Positions 28,760-38,681 are shown, numbered from the stretch's first letter. The stretch: 64,000 bases of DNA from Variovorax boronicumulans (GCF_029892485.1 NZ_JARXVG010000004.1:434001-498000), one strand, 5' to 3'. A program made the numbers and translations. The notes: generated from the sequence alone by a model not told the origin.

Positions 28760-29227
28760 ATGCTCGAACGACTGACGCAGAAGATCGGCCAGGAGGGCCT
28801 GTCCGAATGGCACGTCATCACGCAGCAGATGGTCGACCAGTACGCGGTGCTCTCGGGCGATGGCGAAGGCGAATGGATCCACCTCGATCCGGAGCGCGCG
28901 GCCCGCGAGGCGAACTACGGCGGAACGATCGTGCCGGGCTTCTTCCAGGTTTCGCACCTGATCCGGCTGACCGGCGAGGCGATGCGCACCTTGCTGCCGT
29001 TCGATTCGAACCACGCGCTGAACTACGGCTTCGACCGCCTGCGCTTTGTCAGGCCGATGCCGGTGGGCGCGCGCTTCCGGGCGCGGGTGCGCATTCTTGG
29101 CGCGACGCCCAAGGGAGAAGATGGCTTTCTGCTGAAGGAAGAGGTGCTGCTCGAACTCGAGGACGGCACCGTCACGCTGGCGGCCGAGTGGCTGTTCTTT
29201 CTCGGACCGCGCGCATTGCCTGCTTGA
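28760..29227 (+). CDS. MaoC-family hot-dog hydratase/dehydratase
   Basis: A 155-residue single hot-dog protein. The hydratase-2 signature is present as SGDGEGEWIHLDPERAA, with the Asp and His expected at the active site, followed by YGGTIVPGFFQVSHL. Family members hydrate trans-2-enoyl-CoA to the (R)-3-hydroxyacyl-CoA. Position after ubiA suggests co-transcription but not a shared pathway. Converges with proC. Confidence 0.85.
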   Translation: MLERLTQKIGQEGLSEWHVITQQMVDQYAVLSGDGEGEWIHLDPERAAREANYGGTIVPGFFQVSHLIRLTGEAMRTLLPFDSNHALNYGFDRLRFVRPMPVGARFRARVRILGATPKGEDGFLLKEEVLLELEDGTVTLAAEWLFFLGPRALPA

Positions 29228-29233
29228 TCGGGC

Positions 29234-30091
29234 TCAGCCGCGCCCGAATTCCTCGCCCAACTCGGCGGCCCGCTTCTGCGCGGCGCGGATAGCGGTCTTG
29301 AACTGCGCCTTGACGTCCGCGCCTTCGAGCGAGGTGATCGCCGCGTAGGTCGTTCCGCCCTTGGAGGTCACGCGTTCACGCAATACCGAAGGCGGCTCGG
29401 TCGCGCTGTGCGCCAGCGCCGAGGCGCCGGTGAAGGTGCCGATGGCCAGGCGCTGGGCCTGGTCGGGCGTGAGGCCCATCTCGATGCCGGCCTCCGTCAT
29501 CGCCTCGATGAAATAGAACACATAGGCCGGACCCGAGCCGGACATGGCGGTGACCGCATCGAGCGCGGGTTCGGTATCGACCCAGAGCAGCTCGCCCGTG
29601 GGCGTCAGCAGTTGCGCGACGAGTGCGCGATCGGCGCCGCTGACGTCCGGCCGCGCGAACAGGCCGGTCATGCCCTGGCCGACCAGCGCAGGCGTGTTGG
29701 GCATGGCGCGCACCACGCGTTCGGTGCCGACCCAGCGGGCGATGCTGTCCGACGGGATGCCTGCGGCCACGCTCAGGTGCAGCGCGTCCCCGGCGAATGC
29801 GCGCACCGGCTTGGCGGCTTCGGCGAAGGTCTGCGGCTTGACGGCCCACACCACGACGGCGCAGCGCGAAAGCGCCTCGCTGGCCTCCGCCTGCGCCGTG
29901 ATGCCGAAAGAGTGCGCGAGCTTCGTGCGCGCCGCCTCGAAGGGCTCGACGACCTCGAACGAATCGGCGGGGGTACCCTGCTGGATCAGTCCGCCGATGA
30001 TGGCGCTGGCCATGTTGCCGCCGCCGATGAAGGCAATAGGCGGTAGCGGCGCGGGGGCGGTGCGGGGCAGGAAGGTCACGGCGATGGTCAT
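29234..30091 (-). CDS. proC: Pyrroline-5-carboxylate reductase
   Basis: Last step of proline synthesis, P5C plus NAD(P)H to proline. The 285-residue protein has the Rossmann motif IGGGNMASAIIGG, WAVKPQ, RAMPNTPALVGQGMTG, and the C-terminal SGSGPAYVFYFIEAM and TSKGGTT regions. It starts inside the stop of the Tat lipoprotein gene (ATGA), so it is the second gene of a two-gene unit. The first 16 residues before PIAFIGGGN are longer than usual. Confidence 0.95.
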   Translation of the reverse strand: MTIAVTFLPRTAPAPLPPIAFIGGGNMASAIIGGLIQQGTPADSFEVVEPFEAARTKLAHSFGITAQAEASEALSRCAVVVWAVKPQTFAEAAKPVRAFAGDALHLSVAAGIPSDSIARWVGTERVVRAMPNTPALVGQGMTGLFARPDVSGADRALVAQLLTPTGELLWVDTEPALDAVTAMSGSGPAYVFYFIEAMTEAGIEMGLTPDQAQRLAIGTFTGASALAHSATEPPSVLRERVTSKGGTTYAAITSLEGADVKAQFKTAIRAAQKRAAELGEEFGRG

Positions 30092-31257
30092 GGTCGGTCG
30101 ATGTATTCGAAGGCGGCGAACTGGGTCACTTGCAGCGGATTGAAATTGTCGTCGCTCACGACCACCAGCAGGCGATTGCCATTGGGCAGGGGCGGCCCCC
30201 AGCACATGCCCTCGGTGTTGTCGAGGCGGGAGAGGCCGAGCGTGGCGAAGTCGGCTACCAGGGTCTTGGCGACCGGCTGGTGGTTGCCTGCTGCCAGCGT
30301 ATCGATGGCGAGCACGTCGTCGGCGGCGCGGGTGTCGACTTCGTAGAGGCGCAGCGAATTGCCGGTGCCGGCGGCATAGGCGCGCTCGAGCACCAGCATG
30401 CGGTGCGCATCGAGCATCAGCACCTCGCTCACGCCGTTGTCGGCGTAGGTGCCGGGGATGAGGGGGCGCAGGGGGATGGCGTCGGGAACGTAGGCGATCT
30501 GGCGGGTGGCCTGGCCGGTCTCCAGGTCGACCTGGGTGAAGCGGCAAGGGCCACCGGACGCCCGGGTGGTGGGGATGGGGCCGTCCTGGATCAGGGCGTT
30601 TTCCATCGACAACCACGCGAAACGGCCGTCGGGCGTGAGCGCGATGCCCTCGAAAGTCAGGTTGTCGCGCGGCCCGCGACGCTGGGCTGGATCGGGCGTG
30701 AACATCGCTGGCAGGGCGAATTCGCGCAGAAAGCGGCCGTCGCGCGCCGATTCGTACAGGGCGGGGCCGAAACCGCGCGCGATATCGCCTTCGCTGGTCC
30801 AGAGCAAGGTGCCGGTGGACGGGCGCAGGCGGATGGCTTCGGGATCGGGAACCGGGAGCCCGTTGACCGCGTGCCGCCGGTCGGGCCAGGGGCCGCCGCC
30901 GGGGCGTTGCAGCTGAACAACGCCCGTGGGCGTCGGTTGGGCGGCATGCGGCAGGGGCCAGCGGGCCATGTAGTAGCGAATGGGAGCAAGGTCTGATCGA
31001 TCGTCGCTGATAAGCAGGTACTCACCTCGTGCGGGGTCGTAGTCGATGCCGGAGAGGCCGCCCGCCGTGGTGTCTTCTATATGAAGACGGTGCGCCCAGC
31101 TCGTCTCGGCGAGGCGCCGCAGGCGCGCGGTGCCCGGAATCGGCGCTGCGCTCCCGCAGCCGGCGATGCCCAGTGCCAGCGCGGCCGCTGCGCCTCCAAG
31201 GAAGCTGCGACGGGTAGAAAGCGGGGGCGAAAGGTGGGTTCTGGCAGTGACGCGCAC
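30088..31257 (-). CDS. Tat-exported lipoprotein with phytase-like/esterase-like beta-propeller
   Basis: A 389-residue protein starting at GTG 31257. It has a Tat motif STRRSFLGG, a hydrophobic stretch, and a lipobox IAGC, so it is probably exported folded and lipid-anchored. The mature part carries YDPARGEYLLISDDRSD, FEGIALTPDGRFAWLSME and NTEGMCWGP, matching the phytase-like (PF13449-type) propeller family, which is often annotated as esterase-like. The enzymatic role is unproven. No other start is convincing, since upstream codons give no signal peptide. It overlaps proC by four bases and is divergent from the rplN operon. Confidence 0.75.
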   Translation of the reverse strand: MRVTARTHLSPPLSTRRSFLGGAAAALALGIAGCGSAAPIPGTARLRRLAETSWAHRLHIEDTTAGGLSGIDYDPARGEYLLISDDRSDLAPIRYYMARWPLPHAAQPTPTGVVQLQRPGGGPWPDRRHAVNGLPVPDPEAIRLRPSTGTLLWTSEGDIARGFGPALYESARDGRFLREFALPAMFTPDPAQRRGPRDNLTFEGIALTPDGRFAWLSMENALIQDGPIPTTRASGGPCRFTQVDLETGQATRQIAYVPDAIPLRPLIPGTYADNGVSEVLMLDAHRMLVLERAYAAGTGNSLRLYEVDTRAADDVLAIDTLAAGNHQPVAKTLVADFATLGLSRLDNTEGMCWGPPLPNGNRLLVVVSDDNFNPLQVTQFAAFEYIDRP

Positions 31258-31300
31258 GCCCCGGAGTCTAGTGCCAGCGCGTGATGGTGTAATGAGTCGG

Positions 31301-31329
31301 TTGACATCGGCAGAAGTGCCTGCAATAAT
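31301..31329 (+). promoter_or_regulatory. Sigma70-type promoter of the rplN operon
   Basis: TTGACA (31301-31306), 17-bp spacer, then AATAAT (31324-31329), five of six for the -10. Transcription should start near 31336 and give a leader of about 137 bases before rplN. This is the strongest promoter seen by eye in the window and marks a real transcriptional start for the spc cluster. Confidence 0.75.
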
Positions 31330-31334
31330 CGCGG

Positions 31335-31395
31335 GCTTCGCTTCCAAAAGGCGAAGCTTTCAGCCCAAAGCGGAAGTGCCTCGAGTGGTTCGAGG
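31335..31395 (+). other. Structured leader of the rplN operon, two hairpins
   Basis: The first hairpin, GCTTCGC/GCGAAGC, is a 7-bp perfect stem with a 9-base loop at 31335-31357, close to the predicted start site. The second, CCTCGA/TCGAGG, has a 5-base loop at 31379-31395. Neither is followed by a T-run, so they do not look like terminators. A role in autoregulation or mRNA stability is an inference. Confidence 0.4.
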
Positions 31396-31472
31396 TGCCG
31401 ACGACGGGCCCAAGACTGACCACGGTGTCTCCCTCCTGGAGGCTCATTGGTACAAGTTGGGAATATCAAGAA

Positions 31473-31841
31473 ATGATCCAAACTGAATCCCGGCTCGAAG
31501 TGGCCGACAACACGGGCGCGAAATCCGTCCTGTGTATCAAGGTGCTCGGTGGCTCCAAGCGGCGTTATGCCAGCGTGGGCGACGTCATCAAGGTCAGCAT
31601 CAAGGAAGCCGCTCCACGTGGTCGCGTCAAGAAGGGCGAGATCTACAGTGCAGTGGTGGTCCGTACCGCCAAGGGCATCCGTCGCGCCGACGGTTCGCTC
31701 GTCAAGTTCGACGGCAACGCAGCAGTGTTGCTCAACGCCAAGCTGGAGCCTATCGGCACCCGCATCTTCGGACCGGTGACGCGCGAGCTGCGCACCGAGA
31801 AGTTCATGAAGATCGTGTCGCTGGCACCCGAAGTTCTGTAA
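31473..31841 (+). CDS. rplN: 50S ribosomal protein L14
   Basis: L14 of 122 residues, beginning [17 protein letters not shown], with [17 protein letters not shown] and the C-terminal [15 protein letters not shown]-like end (here [16 protein letters not shown]). First gene of the spc cluster here. No rpsQ or other S10-operon gene lies upstream; instead a divergent lipoprotein gene does. The Shine-Dalgarno is weak (AAGA directly upstream). Confidence 0.97.
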   Translation: MIQTESRLEVADNTGAKSVLCIKVLGGSKRRYASVGDVIKVSIKEAAPRGRVKKGEIYSAVVVRTAKGIRRADGSLVKFDGNAAVLLNAKLEPIGTRIFGPVTRELRTEKFMKIVSLAPEVL

Positions 31842-31854
31842 GGACAACAACGCC

Positions 31855-32187
31855 ATGAACAAGATTCGCAAAGGCGACCAGGTCATCGTGTTGGCCGGTC
31901 GTGACAAGGGCAAGCGCGGCACCGTCTCGCTTCGCAAGGACGACTCGCACGTCGTCATCGAAGGCCTGAACCTCGTCAAGAAGCACACCAAGCCGAACCC
32001 GCTCAAGGGTACGACCGGTGGCATCGTCGAGAAGTCCATGCCCATTCACCAATCCAACGTGGCGATCTTCAATGCCGCGACCGGCAAGGCCGATCGCGTG
32101 GGCATCAAGATCTCCCAGGGTGCTGACGGCAAGCGCGTGGCTGTTCGCGTCTTCAAGTCCAGCGGCGACGAAATCAAGTTCGCCTAA
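31855..32187 (+). CDS. rplX: 50S ribosomal protein L24
   Basis: L24 of 110 residues, an assembly-initiating protein with a KOW motif ([19 protein letters not shown]) at the N-terminus. KKHTKPNP and [10 protein letters not shown] are conserved. Spacing to rplN is 13 bp and to rplE 11 bp. Confidence 0.97.
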   Translation: MNKIRKGDQVIVLAGRDKGKRGTVSLRKDDSHVVIEGLNLVKKHTKPNPLKGTTGGIVEKSMPIHQSNVAIFNAATGKADRVGIKISQGADGKRVAVRVFKSSGDEIKFA

Positions 32188-32198
32188 GAGGTACTCAC

Positions 32199-32738
32199 AT
32201 GGCACGTCTCCAACAACACTATCGCGAAAAGATCGCGAAAGACCTGACGGAAAAGTTCGGCTACAAGTCGCCGATGCAGGTCCCCCGTCTCACCAAGATC
32301 ACCCTGAACATGGGTGTGGGTGAAGCGGTTGCCGACAAGAAGGTCCTCGACAACGCTGTCGCCGACCTCACCAAGATTGCCGGCCAGAAGCCCGTGGTCA
32401 CCAAGTCGAAGAAGGCTATCGCCGGTTTCAAGATCCGCGAAAACCAGCCCATCGGCTGCATGGTCACGCTGCGTGGCGTGCAGATGTATGAGTTCCTGGA
32501 CCGTTTCGTGACCATCGCGCTGCCGCGTGTTCGCGACTTCCGCGGCATCTCCGGCCGTGCGTTCGACGGCCGTGGCAACTACAACATCGGCGTCAAGGAA
32601 CAGATCATTTTCCCTGAGATCGAGTACGACAAGGTCGATGCCCTGCGCGGTCTCAATATCAGCATCACGACGACGGCCAAGACCGACGAAGAGGCCAAGG
32701 CACTCCTCGCTGGTTTCCGTTTCCCGTTCAAGAACTGA
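32199..32738 (+). CDS. rplE: 50S ribosomal protein L5
   Basis: L5 of 179 residues, which binds 5S rRNA. Typical segments are [41 protein letters not shown] and [15 protein letters not shown]. Third gene of the spc cluster. In E. coli the S8 repressor site lies at the start of this gene; I did not identify an equivalent structure. Confidence 0.97.
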   Translation: MARLQQHYREKIAKDLTEKFGYKSPMQVPRLTKITLNMGVGEAVADKKVLDNAVADLTKIAGQKPVVTKSKKAIAGFKIRENQPIGCMVTLRGVQMYEFLDRFVTIALPRVRDFRGISGRAFDGRGNYNIGVKEQIIFPEIEYDKVDALRGLNISITTTAKTDEEAKALLAGFRFPFKN

Positions 32739-32746
32739 GGCGAACC

Positions 32747-33052
32747 ATGGCTAAACAATCTTTGATCCAGCGCGAACTCAAGCGCGACAAGCTGGTTGCC
32801 AAGTTCGCTGCGAAGCACGCCGAACTGAAGGCGGCCTCCAACGACCTGAAGAAGAGCGACGAAGAACGCGCAGCCGCCCGTCTGGGCCTGCAGAAGCTTC
32901 CGCGCAACGCGAACCCGACCCGTCAGCGCAACCGTTGCGCCATCACCGGTCGTCCGCGTGGCACCTTCCGTCAATTCGGTCTGGCTCGCGCCAAGATCCG
33001 TGAACTGGCTTTCAATGGCGACATCCCCGGTGTCACCAAGGCCAGCTGGTAA
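32747..33052 (+). CDS. rpsN: 30S ribosomal protein S14, zinc-free form
   Basis: S14 of 101 residues, the long form without CxxC pairs (only one Cys, in [11 protein letters not shown]). It matches the standard proteobacterial zinc-independent S14. It lies 8 bp after rplE with a clear GAGGCGA ribosome binding site. Confidence 0.97.
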   Translation: MAKQSLIQRELKRDKLVAKFAAKHAELKAASNDLKKSDEERAAARLGLQKLPRNANPTRQRNRCAITGRPRGTFRQFGLARAKIRELAFNGDIPGVTKASW

Positions 33053-33072
33053 GCCAGGCAGGAGCAAACAAC

Positions 33073-33468
33073 ATGAGCATGAGTGATCCCATTGCCGACC
33101 TGCTGACGCGTATCCGTAACGCGCAGATGGTGGCGAAGCCCACCGTGTCGGTCCCATCTTCCAAGGTGAAGATCGCGATCGCACAAGTCCTGAAGGACGA
33201 GGGCTACATCGACGGCTTCCAGGTCAAGACCGAAGCCGGCAAGAGCGAACTTGAAATCGTCCTGAAGTACTACGCTGGCCGTCCCGTCATCGAGCGCATC
33301 GAGCGCGTGAGCCGTCCTGGCCTGCGTGTCTACAAGGCCAGTGCTTCCATTCCGCAAGTCCAGAACGGCCTCGGCGTTGCGATCGTCACGACCCCCCAGG
33401 GCGTGATGACCGACCGCAAGGCTCGCGCCACCGGTGTCGGCGGCGAAGTTCTGTGCTACGTCGCCTAA
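33073..33468 (+). CDS. rpsH: 30S ribosomal protein S8
   Basis: S8 of 131 residues, an early 16S rRNA binder and, in E. coli, the translational repressor of the spc operon. [27 protein letters not shown] and the C-terminal [11 protein letters not shown] are diagnostic. Preceded by AGGAGC. Confidence 0.97.
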   Translation: MSMSDPIADLLTRIRNAQMVAKPTVSVPSSKVKIAIAQVLKDEGYIDGFQVKTEAGKSELEIVLKYYAGRPVIERIERVSRPGLRVYKASASIPQVQNGLGVAIVTTPQGVMTDRKARATGVGGEVLCYVA

Positions 33469-33492
33469 CCGAGACATCGAGGAGTCACTGAA

Positions 33493-34026
33493 ATGTCCCG
33501 AGTAGGAAAAATGCCGATCACCATCCCCGCAGGCGTGGATGTGTCGATCAAGGAAGACCAGATCAGCGTCAAGGGCACGGGCGGCACGCTCAACCTTGCA
33601 CGCAACCCCCTGGTCAAGGTCGTCAGCAATGACGGCAAGCTGAACTTCGAACCCGCCAACGAATCGCGTGAAGCGAATGCGATGAGCGGCACGATCCGTC
33701 AGCTGGTGAACAACATGGTGGTTGGCGTGACCAAGGGCTTCGAGAAGAAGCTCAACTTGGTCGGCGTCGGCTACAAGGCCGCAGCGTCCAACAACAAGTT
33801 GAACCTGCAAGTCGGTTATTCGCACCCGGTCAACATCGACATGCCGCAAGGCATCACGGTGGCCACCGCGACCCCGACCGAAATCGTGATCAAGGGTGCT
33901 GACCGTCAGCGCGTTGGTCAAATCGCCGCTGAGATCCGCGCTGTTCGTCCGCCTGAGCCTTACAAGGGCAAGGGCATCCGTTATTCGGACGAGAAGATCG
34001 TGATCAAAGAGACCAAGAAGAAGTAA
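33493..34026 (+). CDS. rplF: 50S ribosomal protein L6
   Basis: L6 of 177 residues with the duplicated beta-alpha domains. [15 protein letters not shown] opens the protein, and the C-terminal [17 protein letters not shown] motif is the L6 signature. GAGGAG ribosome binding site. Confidence 0.97.
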   Translation: MSRVGKMPITIPAGVDVSIKEDQISVKGTGGTLNLARNPLVKVVSNDGKLNFEPANESREANAMSGTIRQLVNNMVVGVTKGFEKKLNLVGVGYKAAASNNKLNLQVGYSHPVNIDMPQGITVATATPTEIVIKGADRQRVGQIAAEIRAVRPPEPYKGKGIRYSDEKIVIKETKKK

Positions 34027-34037
34027 GGGGCAGCAAA

Positions 34038-34406
34038 ATGATGTTGACCAAAAAAGCACAGCGTCTTCGCCGCTCGCGCCAGACCCGCATTCGCATCGCG
34101 ACGCAGGGCGTGGCCCGTCTGACGGTGAACCGCACCAACCTGCACATCTATGCCACCGTCATCTCCGACGACGGCACCAAGGTGATTGCAACCGCATCGA
34201 CGGCCGAAGCCGAAGTGCGTACCTCGCTCGGCGGCTCGGGCAAGGGCGGCAACGCCGCTGCAGCCACCGCCGTCGGCAAGCGCATCGCTGAAAAGGCGAA
34301 GGCTGCCGGCGTCGAGAAGGTCGCCTTCGACCGCGCAGGTTTTGCGTACCACGGCCGCGTCAAGGCGCTGGCCGAGGCGGCTCGCGAAGCCGGTCTGCAG
34401 TTCTAA
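34038..34406 (+). CDS. rplR: 50S ribosomal protein L18
   Basis: L18 of 122 residues, which binds 5S rRNA with L5. [16 protein letters not shown] and [22 protein letters not shown] are diagnostic. Two ATG codons are adjacent (34038 and 34041); the first is better spaced from GGGG, while the second gives the more usual MLTKK start. Confidence 0.96.
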   Translation: MMLTKKAQRLRRSRQTRIRIATQGVARLTVNRTNLHIYATVISDDGTKVIATASTAEAEVRTSLGGSGKGGNAAAATAVGKRIAEKAKAAGVEKVAFDRAGFAYHGRVKALAEAAREAGLQF

Positions 34407-34424
34407 CCGGACACGAGATTCAAA

Positions 34425-34943
34425 ATGGCAAAGATTCAAGCAAGAACGCAGAACGAAGGCCCTGAAGACGGTTTGCGCGAGAAGATGATCGCGATCAACC
34501 GCGTCACCAAGGTGGTGAAGGGTGGTCGTATCCTCGGTTTCGCAGCACTGACCGTCGTGGGCGACGGCGACGGCCGCGTCGGCATGGGCAAGGGCAAGTC
34601 GAAGGAAGTGCCTGCTGCCGTGCAAAAGGCGATGGAAGAAGCCCGTCGCAACCTGGCCAAGATCTCGATCAAGAACGGCACGCTGCATCACCGCGTGACG
34701 GGTCACCATGGCGCCGCTTCGGTCGTCATGATCCCCGCCCCGAAGGGTACCGGCATCATCGCCGGCGGCCCGATGCGCGCCGTGTTCGAAGTCATGGGCA
34801 TCACCGACATCGTGGCCAAGAGCCATGGTTCGTCGAATCCCTACAACATGGTTCGCGCCACGCTCGACGGGTTGAAGAACTCGACGACTGCGTCCGCAGT
34901 GGCTGCCAAGCGTGGCCTGACCGTCGAAGAAATCTTCGCTTAA
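34425..34943 (+). CDS. rpsE: 30S ribosomal protein S5
   Basis: S5 of 172 residues, involved in decoding fidelity. Diagnostic parts are [33 protein letters not shown] and [17 protein letters not shown]. Spacing to rplR 18 bp. Confidence 0.97.
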   Translation: MAKIQARTQNEGPEDGLREKMIAINRVTKVVKGGRILGFAALTVVGDGDGRVGMGKGKSKEVPAAVQKAMEEARRNLAKISIKNGTLHHRVTGHHGAASVVMIPAPKGTGIIAGGPMRAVFEVMGITDIVAKSHGSSNPYNMVRATLDGLKNSTTASAVAAKRGLTVEEIFA

Positions 34944-34968
34944 GCGCAAGCCTGAAAGAAGTATTCAA

Positions 34969-35154
34969 ATGACGACGCAACAACAAACCCTCAAGGTGCA
35001 ATTGGTCAAGAGCCCGATTGGCACCAAGGAATCGCATCGCGCGACCGTGCGTGGCCTCGGCCTGCGCAAGCTCAACAGCGTGAGCGAGCTGCAAGACACC
35101 CCGGCGGTGCGCGGCATGATCAACAAGATCAGTTATCTGGTCAAAGTTCTGTAA
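34969..35154 (+). CDS. rpmD: 50S ribosomal protein L30
   Basis: L30 of 61 residues. [20 protein letters not shown] and [19 protein letters not shown] match the family. It lies between rpsE and rplO as expected for the spc order. Confidence 0.96.
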   Translation: MTTQQQTLKVQLVKSPIGTKESHRATVRGLGLRKLNSVSELQDTPAVRGMINKISYLVKVL

Positions 35155-35165
35155 GAGAGACTGAT

Positions 35166-35597
35166 ATGGAACTCAATGGCATCAAGCCGGCAGCCGGCGC
35201 CAAGCACGCCAAGCGTCGCGTTGGCCGTGGTATCGGCTCTGGCATCGGCAAGACCGCAGGTCGCGGTCACAAGGGCCAGAAGTCGCGCGCAGGCGGTTTC
35301 CACAAGGTTGGTTTCGAAGGCGGCCAGATGCCGCTGCAACGTCGCCTGCCCAAGCGTGGTTTCAAGTCGCACCTGCTGAAGTTCAACGCCGAAGTCACGC
35401 TGACTGCCCTCGAGCAGCTCGGCCTGGCCGAAGTGGACATCCTGGCGCTCAAGCAGGCCGGCCTCGTGGGCCAGCTCGCCAAGGTCGTCAAGATCGTCAA
35501 GACCGGTGAACTCACCAAGGCCGTCAAGCTGACGGGCGTGGGTGCAACCGCTGGCGCCAAGGCTGCTATCGAAGCAGCCGGCGGCAGCGTCGCCTGA
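35166..35597 (+). CDS. rplO: 50S ribosomal protein L15
   Basis: L15 of 143 residues. [20 protein letters not shown], the Gly-rich [13 protein letters not shown] and [17 protein letters not shown] are diagnostic. Last ribosomal gene before secY. Confidence 0.97.
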   Translation: MELNGIKPAAGAKHAKRRVGRGIGSGIGKTAGRGHKGQKSRAGGFHKVGFEGGQMPLQRRLPKRGFKSHLLKFNAEVTLTALEQLGLAEVDILALKQAGLVGQLAKVVKIVKTGELTKAVKLTGVGATAGAKAAIEAAGGSVA

Positions 35598-35624
35598 TCA
35601 CCATCGGACTGAAAGAAGTTCTTC

Positions 35625-36938
35625 GTGGCAACTAACGCGGCAACGATCGCAAAAACAGGCAAGTTCGGCGACCTTCGTCGTCGGCTCGTCTTTTTGCTGC
35701 TCGCGCTCGTGGTCTACCGGATTGGCGCGCACATTCCTGTGCCGGGTATCAACCCGGACCAGCTGGCGGCGCTCTTCCAGGGCCAGCAGGGCGGCATTCT
35801 GAGCCTGTTCAACATGTTCTCGGGCGGGGCGCTGTCGCGCTTCACTGTGTTCGCGTTGGGGATCATGCCGTACATCTCGGCGTCGATCATCATGCAGCTG
35901 ATGACCTACGTGCTTCCGACCTTCGAGCAATTGAAGAAGGAAGGCGAGGCCGGTCGCCGCAAGATCACGCAGTACACGCGCTATGGCGCGCTTGGCTTGG
36001 CGTTGTTCCAGTCGTTCAGCATCGCGGTGGCCCTCGAATCGTCGGCCGGCCTGGTGATCACCCCCGGTTTCGGCTTCCGCCTGACCGCCATGGTGAGCCT
36101 GACGGCAGGTTCGATGTTCCTGATGTGGCTCGGCGAGCAGATCACCGAACGTGGCTTGGGCAACGGCATCTCGATCCTGATCTTTGCAGGCATCGCGGCA
36201 GGTCTGCCGAGTGCCGTCGCAGGTCTGGGTTCGCTGGTGACTACCGGTGCCATGAACCCGATCGTCGCGCTGTTCATCATCGCGGTCGTCGTCCTGGTGA
36301 CCTACTTCGTGGTGTTCGTGGAACGCGGCCAGCGCAAGATCCTCGTGAACTATGCGCGGCGCCAGGTCGGCAACAAGGTCTATGGCGGCCAGTCGTCGCA
36401 CCTGCCCTTGAAGCTGAACATGGCCGGCGTGATTCCGCCGATCTTCGCCTCGTCGATCATCCTGCTGCCCGCAACGGTGGTCGGCTGGTTCAGCACCGGT
36501 GAAGGTGGTTTCCGCTGGATCAAGGACATTGCCGGCGCGCTGCGTCCGGGCGAGCCGATCTACGTGCTGCTGTACGCTGCTGCGATCGTTTTCTTCTGCT
36601 TCTTCTACACGGCACTCGTGTTCAACAGCAAGGAAACGGCCGATAACCTGAAGAAGAGTGGTGCATTCATTCCGGGCATTCGTCCGGGTGACCAGACCGC
36701 TCGCTATATCGACAAGATTCTGGTTCGCTTGACGCTGGCCGGCGCGGTGTACATCACCTTCGTCTGCCTGCTGCCCGAGTTCCTGATCCTGAAGTACAAC
36801 GTGCCGTTCTACTTCGGTGGTACCTCCCTGCTGATCATCGTGGTCGTCACGATGGACTTCATGGCCCAGGTGCAAAACTACATGATGTCCCAGCAGTACG
36901 AATCGCTGCTGAAGAAGGCGAACTTCAAGACATCGTAG
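35625..36938 (+). CDS. secY: Preprotein translocase channel subunit SecY
   Basis: Core of the Sec translocon, 437 residues with ten predicted membrane helices. [16 protein letters not shown] opens helix 1. [30 protein letters not shown], given in pieces ([17 protein letters not shown], then [12 protein letters not shown]), and VNPADNLKK-like [19 protein letters not shown] near the plug/cytosolic loop are typical. It starts with GTG, 27 bp after rplO. Expression from the ribosomal operon is usual. rpmJ follows after 64 bp with no infA between. Confidence 0.97.
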   Translation: MATNAATIAKTGKFGDLRRRLVFLLLALVVYRIGAHIPVPGINPDQLAALFQGQQGGILSLFNMFSGGALSRFTVFALGIMPYISASIIMQLMTYVLPTFEQLKKEGEAGRRKITQYTRYGALGLALFQSFSIAVALESSAGLVITPGFGFRLTAMVSLTAGSMFLMWLGEQITERGLGNGISILIFAGIAAGLPSAVAGLGSLVTTGAMNPIVALFIIAVVVLVTYFVVFVERGQRKILVNYARRQVGNKVYGGQSSHLPLKLNMAGVIPPIFASSIILLPATVVGWFSTGEGGFRWIKDIAGALRPGEPIYVLLYAAAIVFFCFFYTALVFNSKETADNLKKSGAFIPGIRPGDQTARYIDKILVRLTLAGAVYITFVCLLPEFLILKYNVPFYFGGTSLLIIVVVTMDFMAQVQNYMMSQQYESLLKKANFKTS

Positions 36939-37002
36939 GGCTGTGGTTCAGTATTGAGATCGGGCGGTAGACCGCCACGTTAAACAGTTTTAGGAGAATG
37001 AA

Positions 37003-37116
37003 ATGAGAGTTTCGGCTTCGGTCAAAACCATCTGCCGTAATTGCAAGGTCATCCGCCGTAAAGGTGTGGTGCGTGTGATTTGCACCGACCCGCGCCACAA
37101 GCAGCGCCAGGGTTGA
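37003..37116 (+). CDS. rpmJ: 50S ribosomal protein L36, zinc-binding form
   Basis: L36 of 37 residues ([20 protein letters not shown], continuing to HKQRQG at the end). The zinc ligands CRNC, the Cys of VICTDP and the His of PRHK are all present, so this is the C+ form, in contrast to the zinc-free S14 nearby. A perfect TAGGAGAATG ribosome binding region precedes the ATG. It links secY to rpsM. Confidence 0.96.
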   Translation: MRVSASVKTICRNCKVIRRKGVVRVICTDPRHKQRQG

Positions 37117-37139
37117 TTGAAGAGTATTAGAGGACGCAC

Positions 37140-37505
37140 ATGGCACGTATTGCTGGCATCAACATTCCGCCGCACAAGCACGCTGAAATCGGCCTGACCG
37201 CCATTTTCGGTATCGGTCGCACCCGCGCCCGTCAAATCTGCGAAGCGAGCGGCATCGAATATTCGAAGAAGATCAAGGATCTGACCGACGCCGATCTCGA
37301 GAAGATCCGCGACCAGATCGCTCTGTTCACGATCGAAGGCGATCTGCGTCGCGAGACGACGATGAACATCAAGCGTTTGATGGACATCGGTTGCTATCGC
37401 GGCTTCCGTCACCGTCGCGGCCTGCCGATGCGCGGCCAGCGCACGCGCACCAATGCCCGCACCCGCAAGGGTCCGCGCAAGGCTGCGCAGTCCCTGAAGA
37501 AATAA
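37140..37505 (+). CDS. rpsM: 30S ribosomal protein S13
   Basis: S13 of 121 residues, at the head of the 30S and contacting the P-site t[23 protein letters not shown] and the C-terminal [14 protein letters not shown] are diagnostic. First gene of the classical alpha operon. GAGGACGCAC precedes the ATG. Confidence 0.97.
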   Translation: MARIAGINIPPHKHAEIGLTAIFGIGRTRARQICEASGIEYSKKIKDLTDADLEKIRDQIALFTIEGDLRRETTMNIKRLMDIGCYRGFRHRRGLPMRGQRTRTNARTRKGPRKAAQSLKK

Positions 37506-37517
37506 GGATAGACCAGC

Positions 37518-37922
37518 ATGGCTAAAGCACCTGCAAACAACGCCGCACAGCGCGTTCGCAAGAAGGTTCGCAAGAACGTTGCGGACGGTATCGCCCACGT
37601 GCATGCCTCGTTCAACAACACCATCATCACGATCACCGATCGCCAGGGCAACGCCCTGTCGTGGGCTTCGTCGGGTGGCCAGGGCTTCAAGGGCTCGCGC
37701 AAGTCGACCCCGTTCGCTGCGCAGGTCGCTTCCGAAGTGGCCGGCCGTGCTGCTGTCGAACAAGGTATCAAGAACCTCGACGTCGAGATCAAGGGCCCGG
37801 GCCCCGGTCGCGAATCGTCGGTGCGCGCACTGGCTGCGCTCGGCATCCGGATCAATTCCATTGCCGACGTGACGCCCGTTCCGCACAACGGCTGCCGTCC
37901 CCAGAAGCGTCGCCGCATCTGA
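37518..37922 (+). CDS. rpsK: 30S ribosomal protein S11
   Basis: S11 of 134 residues, on the platform of the 30[35 protein letters not shown] and the C-terminal [13 protein letters not shown] are diagnostic. A terminator-like hairpin follows 15 bp after the stop, which is unusual inside the alpha operon. Confidence 0.97.
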   Translation: MAKAPANNAAQRVRKKVRKNVADGIAHVHASFNNTIITITDRQGNALSWASSGGQGFKGSRKSTPFAAQVASEVAGRAAVEQGIKNLDVEIKGPGPGRESSVRALAALGIRINSIADVTPVPHNGCRPQKRRRI

Positions 37923-37937
37923 TCGTCAGTCCGCAAG

Positions 37938-37975
37938 GCGCAGCCAGCTTTCGAGCGGCTGCGCATTTGTTTTTT
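37938..37975 (+). terminator. Terminator-like hairpin between rpsK and rpsD
   Basis: An 8-bp perfect stem GCGCAGCC/GGCTGCGC with an 11-base loop, followed by ATTTGTTTTTT. It has the form of an intrinsic terminator, or an attenuator, inside the alpha ribosomal cluster. Confidence 0.65.
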
Positions 37976-38013
37976 AACTAAGCCCACCGCCATCCGCGTC
38001 CCGCTGATGGCTC

Positions 38014-38029
38014 CCGCAGGCAACTGCGG
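38014..38029 (+). other. GNRA-capped hairpin in the rpsD leader
   Basis: CCGCAG/CTGCGG with a GCAA tetraloop, ending 21 bases before the GTG start of rpsD. S4 represses its own operon in other bacteria by binding structured mRNA, so this could be part of such a site; that is an inference from position only. Confidence 0.4.
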
Positions 38030-38050
38030 CAGATACACAAAGGAATACTC

Positions 38051-38674
38051 GTGGCACGCTACCTCGGCCCCAAGGCCAAACTTTCCCGCCGTGAAGGCAC
38101 CGACCTGTTCCTGAAGAGCGCCCGCCGCTCCATTCAGGACAAGGCCAAGTTCGACTCCAAGCCCGGCCAGCATGGTCGTACTTCGGGTCAGCGCACGTCG
38201 GACTACGGTCTGCAACTGCGTGAAAAGCAGAAGGTCAAGCGCATGTACGGCGTGCTGGAAAAGCAATTCCGCCGCTACTTCGAAGAAGCCGACCGCCGCC
38301 GTGGCAACACCGGCGCCAACCTGCTGTTCATTCTCGAATCGCGCCTGGACAACGTCGTCTACCGCATGGGCTTCGGCTCGACCCGCGCCGAAGCACGTCA
38401 ACTCGTGTCGCACAAGGCGATCACGGTGAATGGCCAGTCGGTCAACATCCCGTCGTACCTGGTCAAGACCGGCGACGTGATCGCCGTGCGCGACAAGTCG
38501 AAGAAGCAGACCCGCATTGCCGAAGCGCTCCAGCTGGCCCAGCAAGTCGGTATCCCGGCTTGGGTCGAAGTGAATGCCGACAAGGCCGAAGGCACCTTCA
38601 AGAAGGTGCCCGATCGCGACGAATTCGCAGCCGACATCAACGAATCGCTGATCGTCGAACTCTATTCGCGTTGA
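38051..38674 (+). CDS. rpsD: 30S ribosomal protein S4
   Basis: S4 of 207 residues, a primary 16S rRNA binder. [39 protein letters not shown] and the S4 domain ([20 protein letters not shown]) are diagnostic. GTG start with AAAGGA upstream. It is separated from rpsK by 128 bp carrying two hairpins and from rpoA by another hairpin, so it may be expressed as its own unit. No zinc cysteines. Confidence 0.97.
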   Translation: MARYLGPKAKLSRREGTDLFLKSARRSIQDKAKFDSKPGQHGRTSGQRTSDYGLQLREKQKVKRMYGVLEKQFRRYFEEADRRRGNTGANLLFILESRLDNVVYRMGFGSTRAEARQLVSHKAITVNGQSVNIPSYLVKTGDVIAVRDKSKKQTRIAEALQLAQQVGIPAWVEVNADKAEGTFKKVPDRDEFAADINESLIVELYSR

Positions 38675-38681
38675 TTTTTTT

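Noticed and set aside
34038-34040. Downstream ATG as the only rplR start
   Set aside because: Both ATG codons are possible; the first has better spacing to the GGGG upstream, so the longer form is reported with the alternative noted.
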